Below are positions 41,055 to 51,214 of a stretch of DNA of 64,000 nucleotides, in pieces. Position 1 is the first letter of the stretch, and each line of letters begins with the position of its first letter. Origin of the DNA: an uncultured Pelagibacteraceae bacterium (GTDB lineage: Bacteria; Pseudomonadota; Alphaproteobacteria; Pelagibacterales; Pelagibacteraceae). Where the stretch lies: assembly GCA_902516345.1 (NCBI GenBank), contig CABXYJ010000001.1, forward strand, positions 62,001 to 126,000, given 5' to 3'. The translations under genes were made by a program, and so were the position numbers. A model generated the notes under the pieces. It saw only the letters and a list, made by a program, of their open reading frames with translations, was not told the origin of the DNA and made no database searches.

Positions 41055-42104
41055 TATATCTCCATCTTTAACAATATAATCTTTACCCTCTAGTCTCATT
41101 TTACCCATAGCTTTACAATTTAGCCACCCCTTATTATCTATAAAATCACTATAAGAAATTGTTTCTGCTCTGATAAAACCTTTCTCAAAATCAGTATGAA
41201 TTTCTCCAGCTGCATTTGGTGCAGTACAATTTTTTTCAATAGTCCAAGCTCTTGTTTCTTCAGGACCAGATGTGAAAAAAGTTTCTAATTCTAGGATTTC
41301 ATAACCTTTTTTAATCAACATATTTAGGCCAGTTTCTTGAATCCCAATCATTTCCATATAATTTTTTTTTTCTTCTAAATTTAATCCATTAATTTGGTTT
41401 TCAATATCGGCAGAAATTATAAGCGTATTATTTTTTTCAAATTTCTTAATGAAATCGTTAGTGTAATTATTTCCACTTTTTATACTTTTTTCGTCAACAT
41501 TACATACAAATATTTTAGGTTTTAAAGATAACAAGCCGCTTTGTTTTAATTGTTTTTTTGTAAATTCAGATTTTAAGAAAGAAACATCTTTATTCTCATT
41601 AATACAATTCAATGTAAATTGAAGTATTTGTAATTGATCTTCATCTAAATTTTTTTTATTACTTTTTTCTAATCTTTTTTGAATAGATTCTAAATCTGAG
41701 AGCATCATTTCAGTTTCAATAATTTCCAGGTCTCTTATTGGATCTATACTAGAATTTACGTTTTGGATGTCAGTTGAGTCAAAACATCTAATTAAATGTA
41801 TTATTGCATCTACCTCTCTTATATGTGAAAGAAATTTATTTCCTAAACCTTCACCTTTAGATGCTCCTTTTACAAGTCCCGCTATATCTACAAAAGAAAT
41901 AGTAGTATTAATAGTTTTATTTGAATTTGAAATCTTAGTTAAGTTGTCTAGTCTATTGTCCGGAACTGGTACGACTCCAACATTAGGATCAATAGTGCAA
42001 AAAGGAAAATTAGCTGCCTGTGCTTTACTTGAATTTGTTAAAGCATTAAATAAAGTTGATTTACCCACATTTGGTAAACCTACGATTCCACATTTCAATG
42101 CCAT
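41031..42104 (-). CDS. ychF: Redox-regulated ATPase YchF (Obg family)
   Basis: 357 aa; MALKCGIVGLPNVGKSTLFNALT, FVDIAGLVKGASKGEGLGNKFLSHIREVDAI. Confidence 0.96.
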   Translation of the reverse strand: MALKCGIVGLPNVGKSTLFNALTNSSKAQAANFPFCTIDPNVGVVPVPDNRLDNLTKISNSNKTINTTISFVDIAGLVKGASKGEGLGNKFLSHIREVDAIIHLIRCFDSTDIQNVNSSIDPIRDLEIIETEMMLSDLESIQKRLEKSNKKNLDEDQLQILQFTLNCINENKDVSFLKSEFTKKQLKQSGLLSLKPKIFVCNVDEKSIKSGNNYTNDFIKKFEKNNTLIISADIENQINGLNLEEKKNYMEMIGIQETGLNMLIKKGYEILELETFFTSGPEETRAWTIEKNCTAPNAAGEIHTDFEKGFIRAETISYSDFIDNKGWLNCKAMGKMRLEGKDYIVKDGDILNFRFNT

Positions 42105-42664
42105 TATTTGTTATTAACTGTACTAGAAAATAAGTCTAATTTTTTTTCAACAAGAATTGATATTGATTCAGTAATATCTTTTGAAATCTTTTCTATTCCA
42201 GAAGTTTCGTCCTCATCGAAATTCTGTAAAACAAAGTCAGCAACATCTAATCCATTTTTAGGTTTTCCTATTCCTATTCTCACTCTAGAATAATCTTTTC
42301 CAATAAATTTATCAATTGACGCTATACCGTTGTGACCAGCATTTGATCCACCAAATTTAGCTTTAATTTTACCGAACTCTATGTCAAGATCATCATGAAA
42401 AACTATTACATCCTCTGCATTTATTTTAAAATATTCGATTAATTCTCTGATACAAACTCCAGAATTGTTCATGAAAGTTAAAGGTTTGATTGCGTAAACT
42501 TTTTGTGTTCCAATATTCCCAGTAGTTAATAAACCCTTAAATTTAGGTTTTTGTTTAGAGAGACCAAATTTTTTATTTATCGAGTCAATAATTTTGAAAC
42601 CAACATTATGTCGATTATTTTCACTATCAGGAGTTGGATTTCCTAATCCTACGAATAAAAGCAT
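42104..42664 (-). CDS. pth: Peptidyl-tRNA hydrolase
   Basis: 186 aa; LFVGLGNPTPDSENNRHNVGF, PLTFMNNSG, HDDLDIEFGKIKAKFGGSNAGHNGIASI. Confidence 0.96.
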   Translation of the reverse strand: MLLFVGLGNPTPDSENNRHNVGFKIIDSINKKFGLSKQKPKFKGLLTTGNIGTQKVYAIKPLTFMNNSGVCIRELIEYFKINAEDVIVFHDDLDIEFGKIKAKFGGSNAGHNGIASIDKFIGKDYSRVRIGIGKPKNGLDVADFVLQNFDEDETSGIEKISKDITESISILVEKKLDLFSSTVNNK

Positions 42665-42698
42665 ATTTAATAGAGTTAAATTTTCAATTTTTTAAAGA

Positions 42699-43439
42699 TT
42701 ATTTTTTTTCTTCAGAAGGTTTTTTTTCAGTTGATTTTTTGTCATCACCATCTTTTTTATCATTTTTTGAACCATCAGCAGGTTGTTTTTCTCCATCAGC
42801 AGTAACTGTTGCTCCTTCAACTCCCTCAGCAGCTTCGCCCTCTAAAGCCTCAGCTTCAGCTGGTTTTTCTGGTTCTTTCATAACTGTTGGTGCTGCTAAA
42901 GTTGCAATCACAAAATCTCTTCCTTGAATAGTTGGAGTTACATCCGATTGTAAATTGATTGAGGAAATTTTGAAACTTTCACCAATGTCAACACCATCTA
43001 GATCAATTGTTAAGTTTTCAGGAATTTTTTCACTCGGGCACTTCAGTTCTACTTTTCTTCTTACAATATTTAATACACCACCTCTTTTTAATCCTGGAGA
43101 TTTATCATGGTTTATAAAGTTTACTGGAACTTCAATTTTAATCTTTACACCAGGCAGCACTCTCAAAAAGTCTACATGAGTAGGTTCATCACTTAAGATA
43201 TGATACTTTACCTCACGAGGTAAAACATTTTGAGATTTCCCATCAATTTTCAATGTAATTATATTTGATAAAAAATTTTCTTTATCAATTAATACTTTTA
43301 GTAATTTTTTTGAAATTGAAATTTTTTGATTTTTATCTTTTCCACCATAAATTATAGCTGGGACCTCCCCACTATGTCTTAAGGTATTTAATTGTCCTTT
43401 AGTGGAATTATTTCTAATATTAACATTAAGTGAATTCAT
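42699..43439 (-). CDS. rplY: 50S ribosomal protein L25 (CTC type) with charged C-terminal extension
   Basis: 246 aa; GEVPAIIYGG, VDFLRVLPGVKIKIEVPVNFI; low-complexity E/A then K/D tail. Confidence 0.93.
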   Translation of the reverse strand: MNSLNVNIRNNSTKGQLNTLRHSGEVPAIIYGGKDKNQKISISKKLLKVLIDKENFLSNIITLKIDGKSQNVLPREVKYHILSDEPTHVDFLRVLPGVKIKIEVPVNFINHDKSPGLKRGGVLNIVRRKVELKCPSEKIPENLTIDLDGVDIGESFKISSINLQSDVTPTIQGRDFVIATLAAPTVMKEPEKPAEAEALEGEAAEGVEGATVTADGEKQPADGSKNDKKDGDDKKSTEKKPSEEKK

Positions 43440-43482
43440 AAAAAATAGCTTTTTAAACCATGGTAATAAATAATCAAGGTAA

Positions 43483-44415
43483 TTATTTAAATAAATCAGA
43501 CACAGAGGTAGAATTAGATATTCGCTTAATCGCCTCTCCCATAAGGCTTGAAATAGATAATACCTCTATGTTTTTAACATTTTTGGTTTTTTCAATATTA
43601 TCAATAGTATCTGTAATAACTAAATTTTTTATCACGGAATTTTTAATTTTTTTTACTGCGTCTCCACTTAAAACTCCATGAGTAATATAAACATAAACTT
43701 CTTTTGCCCCTCTATTTTTTAAAGCTTTAGCAGCATTTACAATAGTCCCCCCTGAGTCGATGATATCATCAACAATTATACAAGTTTGACCTTTTACATC
43801 TCCGATAACATTCATAACTTGTGACTGACCTGGCTTTGGTCTTCTTTTATCAACTATTGCAAGACCAACATTTAAAAGTTTTCCAAGCGCTCTTGCTCTT
43901 TCAGTCCCCCCAACATCAGGGGCAACACAAATAATTTTTCGACTTTTAATTCTTTTTTTTGCATGTCTTGCAAATATCGGAGTTGAAAAAAGATTATCTA
44001 CTGGTAGGTCAAAGAAACCTTGAATTTGACCGGCATGCAAATCAACTGTTACAATTCTATCTGCACCAGCTTTTGTAATCAAATTAGAGACCAGCTTTGC
44101 TGATATTGATGTTCTTGGAACAACTTTTCTATCTTGTCTCGCATAACCAAAATAGGGAATAACTGCTGTTATATTTTTTGCTGAAGATCTTTTTAAGGCA
44201 TCGATACATAGTAGTAATTCCATTAGATTATCGTTAGCAGGTGATGATATTGATTGAATTATGAAAATACTATTGCCTCTAATATTTTCGTTAATTTCTA
44301 CATAGATTTCCCCATCAGCAAATTTTCTTATACTTGAATTGACGAGTTTTGATTTTAAAAATTTTGCAATATTTTTACTCAGAACTTTATTGCTATTTCC
44401 AGTTAATAATTTCAT
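43483..44415 (-). CDS. prs: Ribose-phosphate pyrophosphokinase
   Basis: 310 aa; [60 protein letters not shown]. Confidence 0.96.
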   Translation of the reverse strand: MKLLTGNSNKVLSKNIAKFLKSKLVNSSIRKFADGEIYVEINENIRGNSIFIIQSISSPANDNLMELLLCIDALKRSSAKNITAVIPYFGYARQDRKVVPRTSISAKLVSNLITKAGADRIVTVDLHAGQIQGFFDLPVDNLFSTPIFARHAKKRIKSRKIICVAPDVGGTERARALGKLLNVGLAIVDKRRPKPGQSQVMNVIGDVKGQTCIIVDDIIDSGGTIVNAAKALKNRGAKEVYVYITHGVLSGDAVKKIKNSVIKNLVITDTIDNIEKTKNVKNIEVLSISSLMGEAIKRISNSTSVSDLFK

Positions 44416-44423
44416 TGAAAAGT

Positions 44424-45185
44424 TTAATTAATCATAATTATTGAAATATTTCTACCATAATCCTCATGTTTAAGTGATAAAGACCTTCTTGCGCTGAAAA
44501 AATTATTTTTTTTTTTGAATGTATCAGTATTTTTCATATCAATATTTGTTATTTTATTCAATTTTATTTGTGATTTTATATAATTTGATAAATTAAAAAA
44601 AATACTATTATTTCTCTGTTTAAAAAATATTTTACTTTTTTTGTCTTTTTTTAAAAATTTATTTTTAAAATCTTTTTTGACGTTATAATTATTAAAACTT
44701 ATACAAGGACCAACGGCAGCAACAAAATTTTCTGTTTTACATCCTCTTTTTAACATGTACTGAATTACTTTATGTACAATGCCTTTGTAGGCGCCGCGCC
44801 AGCCAGCATGTATAGCTGCAATCATTTTTTTCTTATTTTCATATAATAAAATAGGAACGCAGTCTGCTGTCAAAACTGCTATCGGAAGTTTACTTTGATC
44901 GGTTATTATTGCATCTACCTTATATCGTTTGTTATGGGACTTTCTTTTTTTGCTAAAAAATACAAATTTATTACTGTGAATTTGATTAAGCAAAACTATA
45001 TTTTTTGTTTTTTTTGCAATTTTTTTTTTTACGATGCTTAAATTTTTTTTTACTTTATATTTTTTATCATTTGAGCCCGTCCCACAGTTTAAACTTTTAT
45101 ATATGCCACTTGACACACCTCCCATTCTATCAAAGAATCCATGAGAAATTTCTTTATGTTTAAATAATTTTTTTGATCTGATCAA
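44424..45185 (-). CDS. pgeF: Peptidoglycan editing factor PgeF / YfiH family
   Basis: 253 aa; [59 protein letters not shown]. Confidence 0.93.
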   Translation of the reverse strand: MIRSKKLFKHKEISHGFFDRMGGVSSGIYKSLNCGTGSNDKKYKVKKNLSIVKKKIAKKTKNIVLLNQIHSNKFVFFSKKRKSHNKRYKVDAIITDQSKLPIAVLTADCVPILLYENKKKMIAAIHAGWRGAYKGIVHKVIQYMLKRGCKTENFVAAVGPCISFNNYNVKKDFKNKFLKKDKKSKIFFKQRNNSIFFNLSNYIKSQIKLNKITNIDMKNTDTFKKKNNFFSARRSLSLKHEDYGRNISIIMIN

Positions 45186-45186
45186 T

Positions 45187-46233
45187 TTAGAATCCTAATT
45201 TGAACTTATTTTCTTTTTTTTTTATCAGCATAACTTTAAATAATTTTCCCATTTGCTTTTCATCTACAAGCCTTCTTAATCGGTAATAAATATCAGCTTT
45301 TTTATAAAAGTTTAGATTTCTAGACAATATCTCTGCTCTTTGCCTTATCCCCATTTTTATTAAAAAATTCTTTTGAGTTGTTAAATTATTTTTTAAACCA
45401 CCAAGTTTTTTAACAAATCTTTTAAAAAGATTAAAATTAATATTATGAGATATATCTATATTTCCAAAATTACTTAATATATCTACAAATTTGTGGTTGG
45501 AAATACCTTTGAGGGTATTTTTCATTTTTTCATCGCTATATCCATAGTCTATTATTAATAACCCACCATTATGTCTTTTTATTATTTTTGAAATATCATT
45601 TATGTATTTTAAACCGAGTTCTGAATATTCAATAAAATTTTGATTATAAGAAATTTTAAAATTTATTTTATTCTCAAATTTTTTTACATCTACAATTTTT
45701 TCAAAATAAAAGGGTTTTATTTTACCATTTAAATTTATAAATTTTTCAAACCATGTTTTGCCTTTTTTTTCAAATTGTCTTATTGCTATGGCATCAAAGA
45801 ATTCATTAGCTATGAATATGCTAGGAATTTTTCTAATCTTATTCAAATCAGAAATCCAAACCACATTATCTTTACCCAATTTTTTTTTTTGAATATCAAC
45901 CAATGAGGGACTTTTTTCATGAATTACAAAATTACACGATTTAAATAAAATTGGAAAATTTTGAAAGCTTTCTATTATTACTTTCATCATTTCACCATTT
46001 CCAGCGCCTAATTCAATAAGATTAAATTTCCTAGGTGATCCTAAGCTTTCCCAAAAACTAATACTCCAGATTGCAATCATCTCAGAGAATAATCTTGATA
46101 TATTTGGTGCTGTTATAAAGTCACCTTTCTTACCAAAGGATTTTTTTCTAGAATAATAACCAAATTTTTTATCGTAAAGAGATAAATTAATGTATTCCTC
46201 TAAAGAAAGATTATGTTTCTTTATTAATTTCAT
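45187..46233 (-). CDS. SAM-dependent methyltransferase, MidA/NDUFAF7 family
   Basis: 348 aa; SLYDKKFGYYSRKKSFGKKGDFITAPNISRLFSEMIAIW, LIELGAGNGEMM, FIANEFFDAIAIRQF. Confidence 0.9.
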   Translation of the reverse strand: MKLIKKHNLSLEEYINLSLYDKKFGYYSRKKSFGKKGDFITAPNISRLFSEMIAIWSISFWESLGSPRKFNLIELGAGNGEMMKVIIESFQNFPILFKSCNFVIHEKSPSLVDIQKKKLGKDNVVWISDLNKIRKIPSIFIANEFFDAIAIRQFEKKGKTWFEKFINLNGKIKPFYFEKIVDVKKFENKINFKISYNQNFIEYSELGLKYINDISKIIKRHNGGLLIIDYGYSDEKMKNTLKGISNHKFVDILSNFGNIDISHNINFNLFKRFVKKLGGLKNNLTTQKNFLIKMGIRQRAEILSRNLNFYKKADIYYRLRRLVDEKQMGKLFKVMLIKKKENKFKLGF

Positions 46234-46993
46234 ACTTAGTAATAATCAAATAAACTCCAATTAAAAAGAATAATGAACTAATCAATTGCCCCATTGTTAT
46301 TTGAAAAAATAAATAACCTAATTGTTCATCGGGTACTCTATAAAATTCAATAACAAATCTGAAAATTGAGTAAAAAATTAAAAATAGTCCAGATACAAAT
46401 CCTTTAAATTTCAAAAAACCTTTTTTTTTAAAAAAAAACAAAATAATGAATAATATTAAACCTTCGAAAAGAGCCTCATATAATTGTGTAGGATGTCTAT
46501 AGATATTGTCAACTTTTAAAAATTTTACTGCCCAAGGTATATTTGTTTCTGTTCCATATAATTCTGAATTAATAAAATTTGAGATCCTGCCAAAAAATAT
46601 TCCGATTGGAGAAACAATCGCAACTATATCTAGGTAACTAAAAGGATTATGGTTATTTTTTTTTGCAAATATATAACTTACAATTATTACACCAATTAAA
46701 CCCCCATGAAACGACATTCCACCTTGCCAAATTTTAAAAATATCAATTAAATTATCTAAATAGTAATTTAAATTATAAAATAATACATAGCCTAATCTAG
46801 CTCCAATAATTATACCTAATATTATATATGTTACAAAATCATCAAATCTTTTTTTTAAATTATCATCTGATATTAAAATTCTTTTACTCACAATCCATCC
46901 TATCAATATTCCAAAGATATAAGCTAAGGAATACCACCTTATTTCTATTGAAAAAAATTCAATCGCAACTGGGTCAAAATTATTAATGAACAT
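46211..46993 (-). CDS. lgt: Prolipoprotein diacylglyceryl transferase
   Basis: 260 aa; GARLGYVLFYN, GGMSFHGGLIGVI, GRISNFINSELYG, HPTQLYEAL. Confidence 0.95.
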   Translation of the reverse strand: MFINNFDPVAIEFFSIEIRWYSLAYIFGILIGWIVSKRILISDDNLKKRFDDFVTYIILGIIIGARLGYVLFYNLNYYLDNLIDIFKIWQGGMSFHGGLIGVIIVSYIFAKKNNHNPFSYLDIVAIVSPIGIFFGRISNFINSELYGTETNIPWAVKFLKVDNIYRHPTQLYEALFEGLILFIILFFFKKKGFLKFKGFVSGLFLIFYSIFRFVIEFYRVPDEQLGYLFFQITMGQLISSLFFLIGVYLIITKYEINKET

Positions 46994-47041
46994 TTTTATA
47001 ATATAACTATAAGTTAAATTATTTATTAATTAAATATATAT

Positions 47042-47287
47042 ATGAAAAATTCTAAATTTGTATTCGATAAGATTACTAAGTTGTTTGAGCAAGGCTTAAT
47101 TTCCTCTAAAGATATTGCGAATGAATTAATGACAATTTTAAAATCTAAAAGAGATGAAATTGTTTTCAAAATGAAACTTACAAGTAAAGATGAATTTGAG
47201 GTCTTGAGTAAAAGAGTTGAAAATTTAGAAAAAAAAATTGGTCAAATTAAGCAAAAAAAAAAAACTAAATCGGCAAGAAAATCTTAA
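47042..47287 (+). CDS. UbiK/BMFP-type accessory factor
   Basis: 81 aa; C-terminal coiled coil VLSKRVENLEKKI typical of the BMFP domain. Confidence 0.7.
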   Translation: MKNSKFVFDKITKLFEQGLISSKDIANELMTILKSKRDEIVFKMKLTSKDEFEVLSKRVENLEKKIGQIKQKKKTKSARKS

Positions 47288-48638
47288 CACCTAGACCTTT
47301 TAAAGAAGATTTTTCTAATTTTATATTTCCCCCATGTGATCTAATAATATCAGATGCGATAGACATACCTAGGCCAACACTTGATTTTGAGTCAGCTCTT
47401 CCCTTATCGATTTTGTAAAATGGTTTAAAAACATTGTTATACTCCTCCTCAGGTATTCCAGGTCCATTATCTTCAATCTTAATAAATAGATTATTATTAT
47501 TTTTACTTAGCTCTAAATTTACTTTTTCCCCATATTTTATTGCATTATCGATAAGGTTATTAATACATCGTCGGATTAAATTTTTTCTTCCATTTATGTA
47601 GACTCTTGGCAAAATTTTTTTTGAAATATTTTCATTGTTGTATTTTTCAATAATTTTATCAATTAATTCACTTAAATTGAATTGTTCGTCTTTTTCTAAA
47701 TAGGAAGAGCTTGTAAATTGGAGATACTCATTTAGCATTTTCTCCATTTCATTAATATCATCAGAAAGTTTATTTTTTAAATCCTGATCTTTTATAAAAG
47801 CGGTTTGTAGCTTCATTCTTGTTAAAGGTGTTCTCAAATCATGACTTATACCAGATAACATTTCAGATCTTTGATTAAGGTGACGGATAATCCTCTTTCT
47901 CATTTTATCAAACTCGTATCCTGCCTGTCTAATTTCTGCAGCACCAGATGGCTTAAATTCTTCGATTTCCTCGCCTCTACCAAATTTTTCTGCTGCTTTA
48001 GCCAAATTAGTAATTGGTCTAGTTTGGTTTTTTAAAAAAATTAATGAAATAAAAACCATTATTATCGCTGGGACTGTAATCCATAATGCAAATATTCGAG
48101 CTGAGGAGCTTGTGACCCTATCTTTTGGAACTAAAAATTTAAAATACCCTAATTGATTTGGAATTCTAATATCAATAAGTTCTTTGTAAGAGAGAGAGTC
48201 AAACCAGAAACCTCTTGTTCCAAACTTGGACTTTAATTCTCTTCTCAAAGTTCTATCAACGGGACTAAATCGTCTTTTTTGATATTTATAATCAAAATTT
48301 TTATCTGCAACATATTCAATATTTAAATCTTGGTAAACCGAAAAAAGATTTTTAATTTCATCTTTATTATAAATTTCATCATTATAAACTTCTATGAAAG
48401 TATTTATTTCATTTACCAATGCTTTGGTCATACCTTTGTTTGTTTTGATCCATAAACTATCAAAAAAGACAATCGTTATAATTAGTTGCAATACAATTAC
48501 AGGAACAGCAACAATTAGTAGGGCCCTATAAAATAGTCTCTTAGGAAGGATATTTTTTATAAATTTATTCAATCCATAAAACATATCCAGCACCTCGTAT
48601 AGTTTGAAGAAATTTTGGATTTTTAGGGTCAATTTCAA
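47265..48638 (-). CDS. Two-component sensor histidine kinase (EnvZ-like)
   Basis: HAMP region, SGISHDLRTPLTRMKLQ H-box, NLIDNAIKYG, IEDNGPGIPEEE, SSVGLGMSIASDIIRSHGG; true start may be internal. Confidence 0.9.
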   Translation of the reverse strand: MKLTLKIQNFFKLYEVLDMFYGLNKFIKNILPKRLFYRALLIVAVPVIVLQLIITIVFFDSLWIKTNKGMTKALVNEINTFIEVYNDEIYNKDEIKNLFSVYQDLNIEYVADKNFDYKYQKRRFSPVDRTLRRELKSKFGTRGFWFDSLSYKELIDIRIPNQLGYFKFLVPKDRVTSSSARIFALWITVPAIIMVFISLIFLKNQTRPITNLAKAAEKFGRGEEIEEFKPSGAAEIRQAGYEFDKMRKRIIRHLNQRSEMLSGISHDLRTPLTRMKLQTAFIKDQDLKNKLSDDINEMEKMLNEYLQFTSSSYLEKDEQFNLSELIDKIIEKYNNENISKKILPRVYINGRKNLIRRCINNLIDNAIKYGEKVNLELSKNNNNLFIKIEDNGPGIPEEEYNNVFKPFYKIDKGRADSKSSVGLGMSIASDIIRSHGGNIKLEKSSLKGLGVKIFLPI

Positions 48639-49242
48639 TTTTTTTTCTTAGTCGAGTTATAATTACGTCTATTGACCTCTCTTTATCTAAGTTAATAATT
48701 ACACCAATGTCCTCTCTAGAAAAAGTTTTTCCTGGATTATTTATCATTTTTTCAAGGATAGTTTTTTCTGTATTGTTTATTTTAAATGCCTCATTGTCTC
48801 TTAAAATCAATTGCTTATTTAAATCTATTTTAATATTTTTAAAATCAAAAATTCTTCTTTGATTATTGATTTGAGTTTTTTCAATAATATTTTTAATTCT
48901 TAAAAGTAATTCTTTAGGTTCAAAAGGTTTTGGTAAATAATCATCAGCGCCAATTTCAAGTCCAGTTATCCTATCGATAGCCTCACCTTTCGCAGTTAGT
49001 AAAATTATAGGTGTCTCCAATTTTTTTTTATTTTCCTTGATAAATTCTAAACCACTTTTTCCAGGCATCATAATATCTAAAATGATTAGGTCAAAATTTA
49101 CAATATTTATTTTGTCAAACGCATCCTCTGCACTATTAGCAGTAGTAACTAAAAAATTATTTTCATTGAGATATTTTTTGACCAATGATCTAATTCCATA
49201 ATCATCATCAACGACTAATATGTGAGCAATAAAATTATCCAT
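48565..49242 (-). CDS. OmpR-family response regulator (possibly PetR-like)
   Basis: 225 aa; ILVVDDDYGIRSLV, LIILDIMMPGKSG, LLTAKG, GADDYLPKPFEPKELLLRI, wHTH ending RGAGYVLW. Confidence 0.92.
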   Translation of the reverse strand: MDNFIAHILVVDDDYGIRSLVKKYLNENNFLVTTANSAEDAFDKINIVNFDLIILDIMMPGKSGLEFIKENKKKLETPIILLTAKGEAIDRITGLEIGADDYLPKPFEPKELLLRIKNIIEKTQINNQRRIFDFKNIKIDLNKQLILRDNEAFKINNTEKTILEKMINNPGKTFSREDIGVIINLDKERSIDVIITRLRKKIEIDPKNPKFLQTIRGAGYVLWIE

Positions 49243-49672
49243 TAATAATTTTTTTTAAGACTTTATCAAAATTAATTACTTCCTCAGAACTTGAATTTAA
49301 AAGTGCATTATAAATTCTTTTTTTTTGTATTTCAAAAATTTCATTAAATATTTTTTTACCTTTATCATTTAAAAAAACATGCTTTATTCTAGTGTCTCTC
49401 TCATTCTTTTTGAAAGTAATAATGTCTATTTTTATCAGATCTTTTAATACTCTATTCAAACTTTGTTTAGTCACTTTAAGTTTTTTTAATAACTCAGAAA
49501 TTGACATTCCCTCATACATAGATAAAAGATGAATCACCTTTTGATGAGCTAAACCAATCGAATATTTAGTTAAGATTTTTTTTGAGTCTGAAAAAGTTTC
49601 TCTATAACCAATAAACAATTTTTCGATTAAATCTTTCAATTGATCATCTTTTAGATATAAAAGTTGTTTCAT
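49235..49672 (-). CDS. MarR-family transcriptional regulator (possibly PetP-like)
   Basis: 145 aa; HLLSMYEGMSISELLKKLKVTKQSLNRVLKDLIKIDIITFKKNERDTRIKHVFLNDKGK wHTH. Confidence 0.88.
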   Translation of the reverse strand: MKQLLYLKDDQLKDLIEKLFIGYRETFSDSKKILTKYSIGLAHQKVIHLLSMYEGMSISELLKKLKVTKQSLNRVLKDLIKIDIITFKKNERDTRIKHVFLNDKGKKIFNEIFEIQKKRIYNALLNSSSEEVINFDKVLKKIING

Positions 49673-49687
49673 TATAGGTAAGTTATA

Positions 49688-49716
49688 TTGACATATTATA
49701 GATACAAAGATATTTT
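49688..49716 (+). promoter_or_regulatory. Candidate sigma70 promoter for ilvE
   Basis: TTGACA (49688-49693), 17-nt spacer, TATTTT (49711-49716), 26 nt before the ilvE ATG. Confidence 0.45.
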
Positions 49717-49742
49717 TCAGTAAGAATATTTTTTATTTCATA

Positions 49743-50624
49743 ATGATACCCTACGATAAAAGAACAGGTAAAATATGGTACAATGGCGAATTAGTTGATT
49801 GGTCAGATGTTAAGGTTCACGTTCTGAGCCACGGACTCCATTATGCAAGTTGTGTTTTCGAGGGAGAAAGAGTTTATGATGGATCAATTTTTAAATTAGA
49901 AGAACATACCTCAAGATTATTTTATTCTGCTAAAAGAATGGGAATTGAAATGCCCTATACTGAAGATGAGATTAATAAAGCAAGCAATAAAATCATTTCA
50001 ACTCAGAAAGTAGAGAATGGCTATGTAAGACCTGTAGTTTGGAGAGGTACAGAGATGATGGCGATTTCTGCTCAGCAAACAAAAATACATGTTGCTATAG
50101 CAACTTGGGAATGGGGCTCATACTTCGATCCTAAACTTAAAGTTGAAGGTATTAAATTAAATATTTCAAATTGGCGAAGACCTGCACCAAATACTATTCC
50201 TTGGGACACAAAAGCATCTGGATTATATATGATATGCACCCTCTCTAAACATGAAGCTGAAAAACAGGGTTATACAGACTCACTAATGCTAGACCATGAA
50301 AATAATGTAGCAGAAGCTACTGGTGCAAATATTTTTTTCAAGGATAAAAATGGCGATCTTCACACCCCTATACCAGACTCTTTTTTAGATGGAATTACTA
50401 GAAGAACTGTAATTCAAATTGCAAAATCTAAAAATATAAAAGTTCATGAAAGAAAAATTAAACCTGACGAATTAAAAAATTTTGTTGGATGTTTTTTAAC
50501 TGGAACTGCTGCTGAGGTTACCCCAGTTTCAACCATAGCAGATTATCAATTTAAAGTTTGTGAGACAATTATTGATTTAAATGAAAGTTATCTTTCTTTA
50601 GTAAAAAAGAAAAAAGCAGCTTAA
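49743..50624 (+). CDS. ilvE: Branched-chain amino acid aminotransferase
   Basis: 293 aa; HVLSHGLHYASCVFEGERVYDG, ATGANIFFKDKNGDLHTPIPDSFLDGITRRTVI, GTAAEVTPV. Confidence 0.93.
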   Translation: MIPYDKRTGKIWYNGELVDWSDVKVHVLSHGLHYASCVFEGERVYDGSIFKLEEHTSRLFYSAKRMGIEMPYTEDEINKASNKIISTQKVENGYVRPVVWRGTEMMAISAQQTKIHVAIATWEWGSYFDPKLKVEGIKLNISNWRRPAPNTIPWDTKASGLYMICTLSKHEAEKQGYTDSLMLDHENNVAEATGANIFFKDKNGDLHTPIPDSFLDGITRRTVIQIAKSKNIKVHERKIKPDELKNFVGCFLTGTAAEVTPVSTIADYQFKVCETIIDLNESYLSLVKKKKAA

Positions 50625-51205
50625 TTTTTATTATCCTCTGAAATGGCATGATCAATTCCTTTTCGCATATAATCGTAACCCGTAAAAAGTGTAAGTGCTG
50701 CTGAAAGCCATAAAAGAATTATTCCAATTGTTTGGGCATTATAATCTTGAAAGTTAATAATTTTATTTCCTGTTTCGCCTGACAATAAAAGTGCAATTGA
50801 TACCATTTGTAATACTGTTTTTAATTTGGCAAGATTAGAAACCGGTAGTTTTATTTTTCCTTTTGCTAAAAATTCTCTTAATCCAGAAATTAAAATTTCT
50901 CTAGTCAAAATTATAATTGCAGCAATTACTTCATAATGTCGAATTGTACCATCCATTACTAAAAGTATTAGAGCAGTTGCAACAATAATTTTGTCTGCTA
51001 TAGGATCAAGTAATTCACCAAGTTTTGACTCCTCGCCAAGAAATCTCGCTAACACGCCATCTAGAAAATCAGTGAATGAGGCTACAATAAATAAAATTAG
51101 TGCAGTTAAATCTCCATAAAAACCTGGGAGATAAAAAGCTAATACAAAAAATGGAACTATTAAAATTCTTCCTATAGTTAATATATTTGGAATTTTTTTT
51201 AGCAT
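50621..51205 (-). CDS. pgsA: CDP-diacylglycerol-glycerol-3-phosphate 3-phosphatidyltransferase
   Basis: 194 aa; NILTIGRILIVPFFV, DFLDGVLARFLGEESKLGELLDPIADKI. Confidence 0.94.
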   Translation of the reverse strand: MLKKIPNILTIGRILIVPFFVLAFYLPGFYGDLTALILFIVASFTDFLDGVLARFLGEESKLGELLDPIADKIIVATALILLVMDGTIRHYEVIAAIIILTREILISGLREFLAKGKIKLPVSNLAKLKTVLQMVSIALLLSGETGNKIINFQDYNAQTIGIILLWLSAALTLFTGYDYMRKGIDHAISEDNKN

Positions 51206-51214
51206 ATTGTTTTT

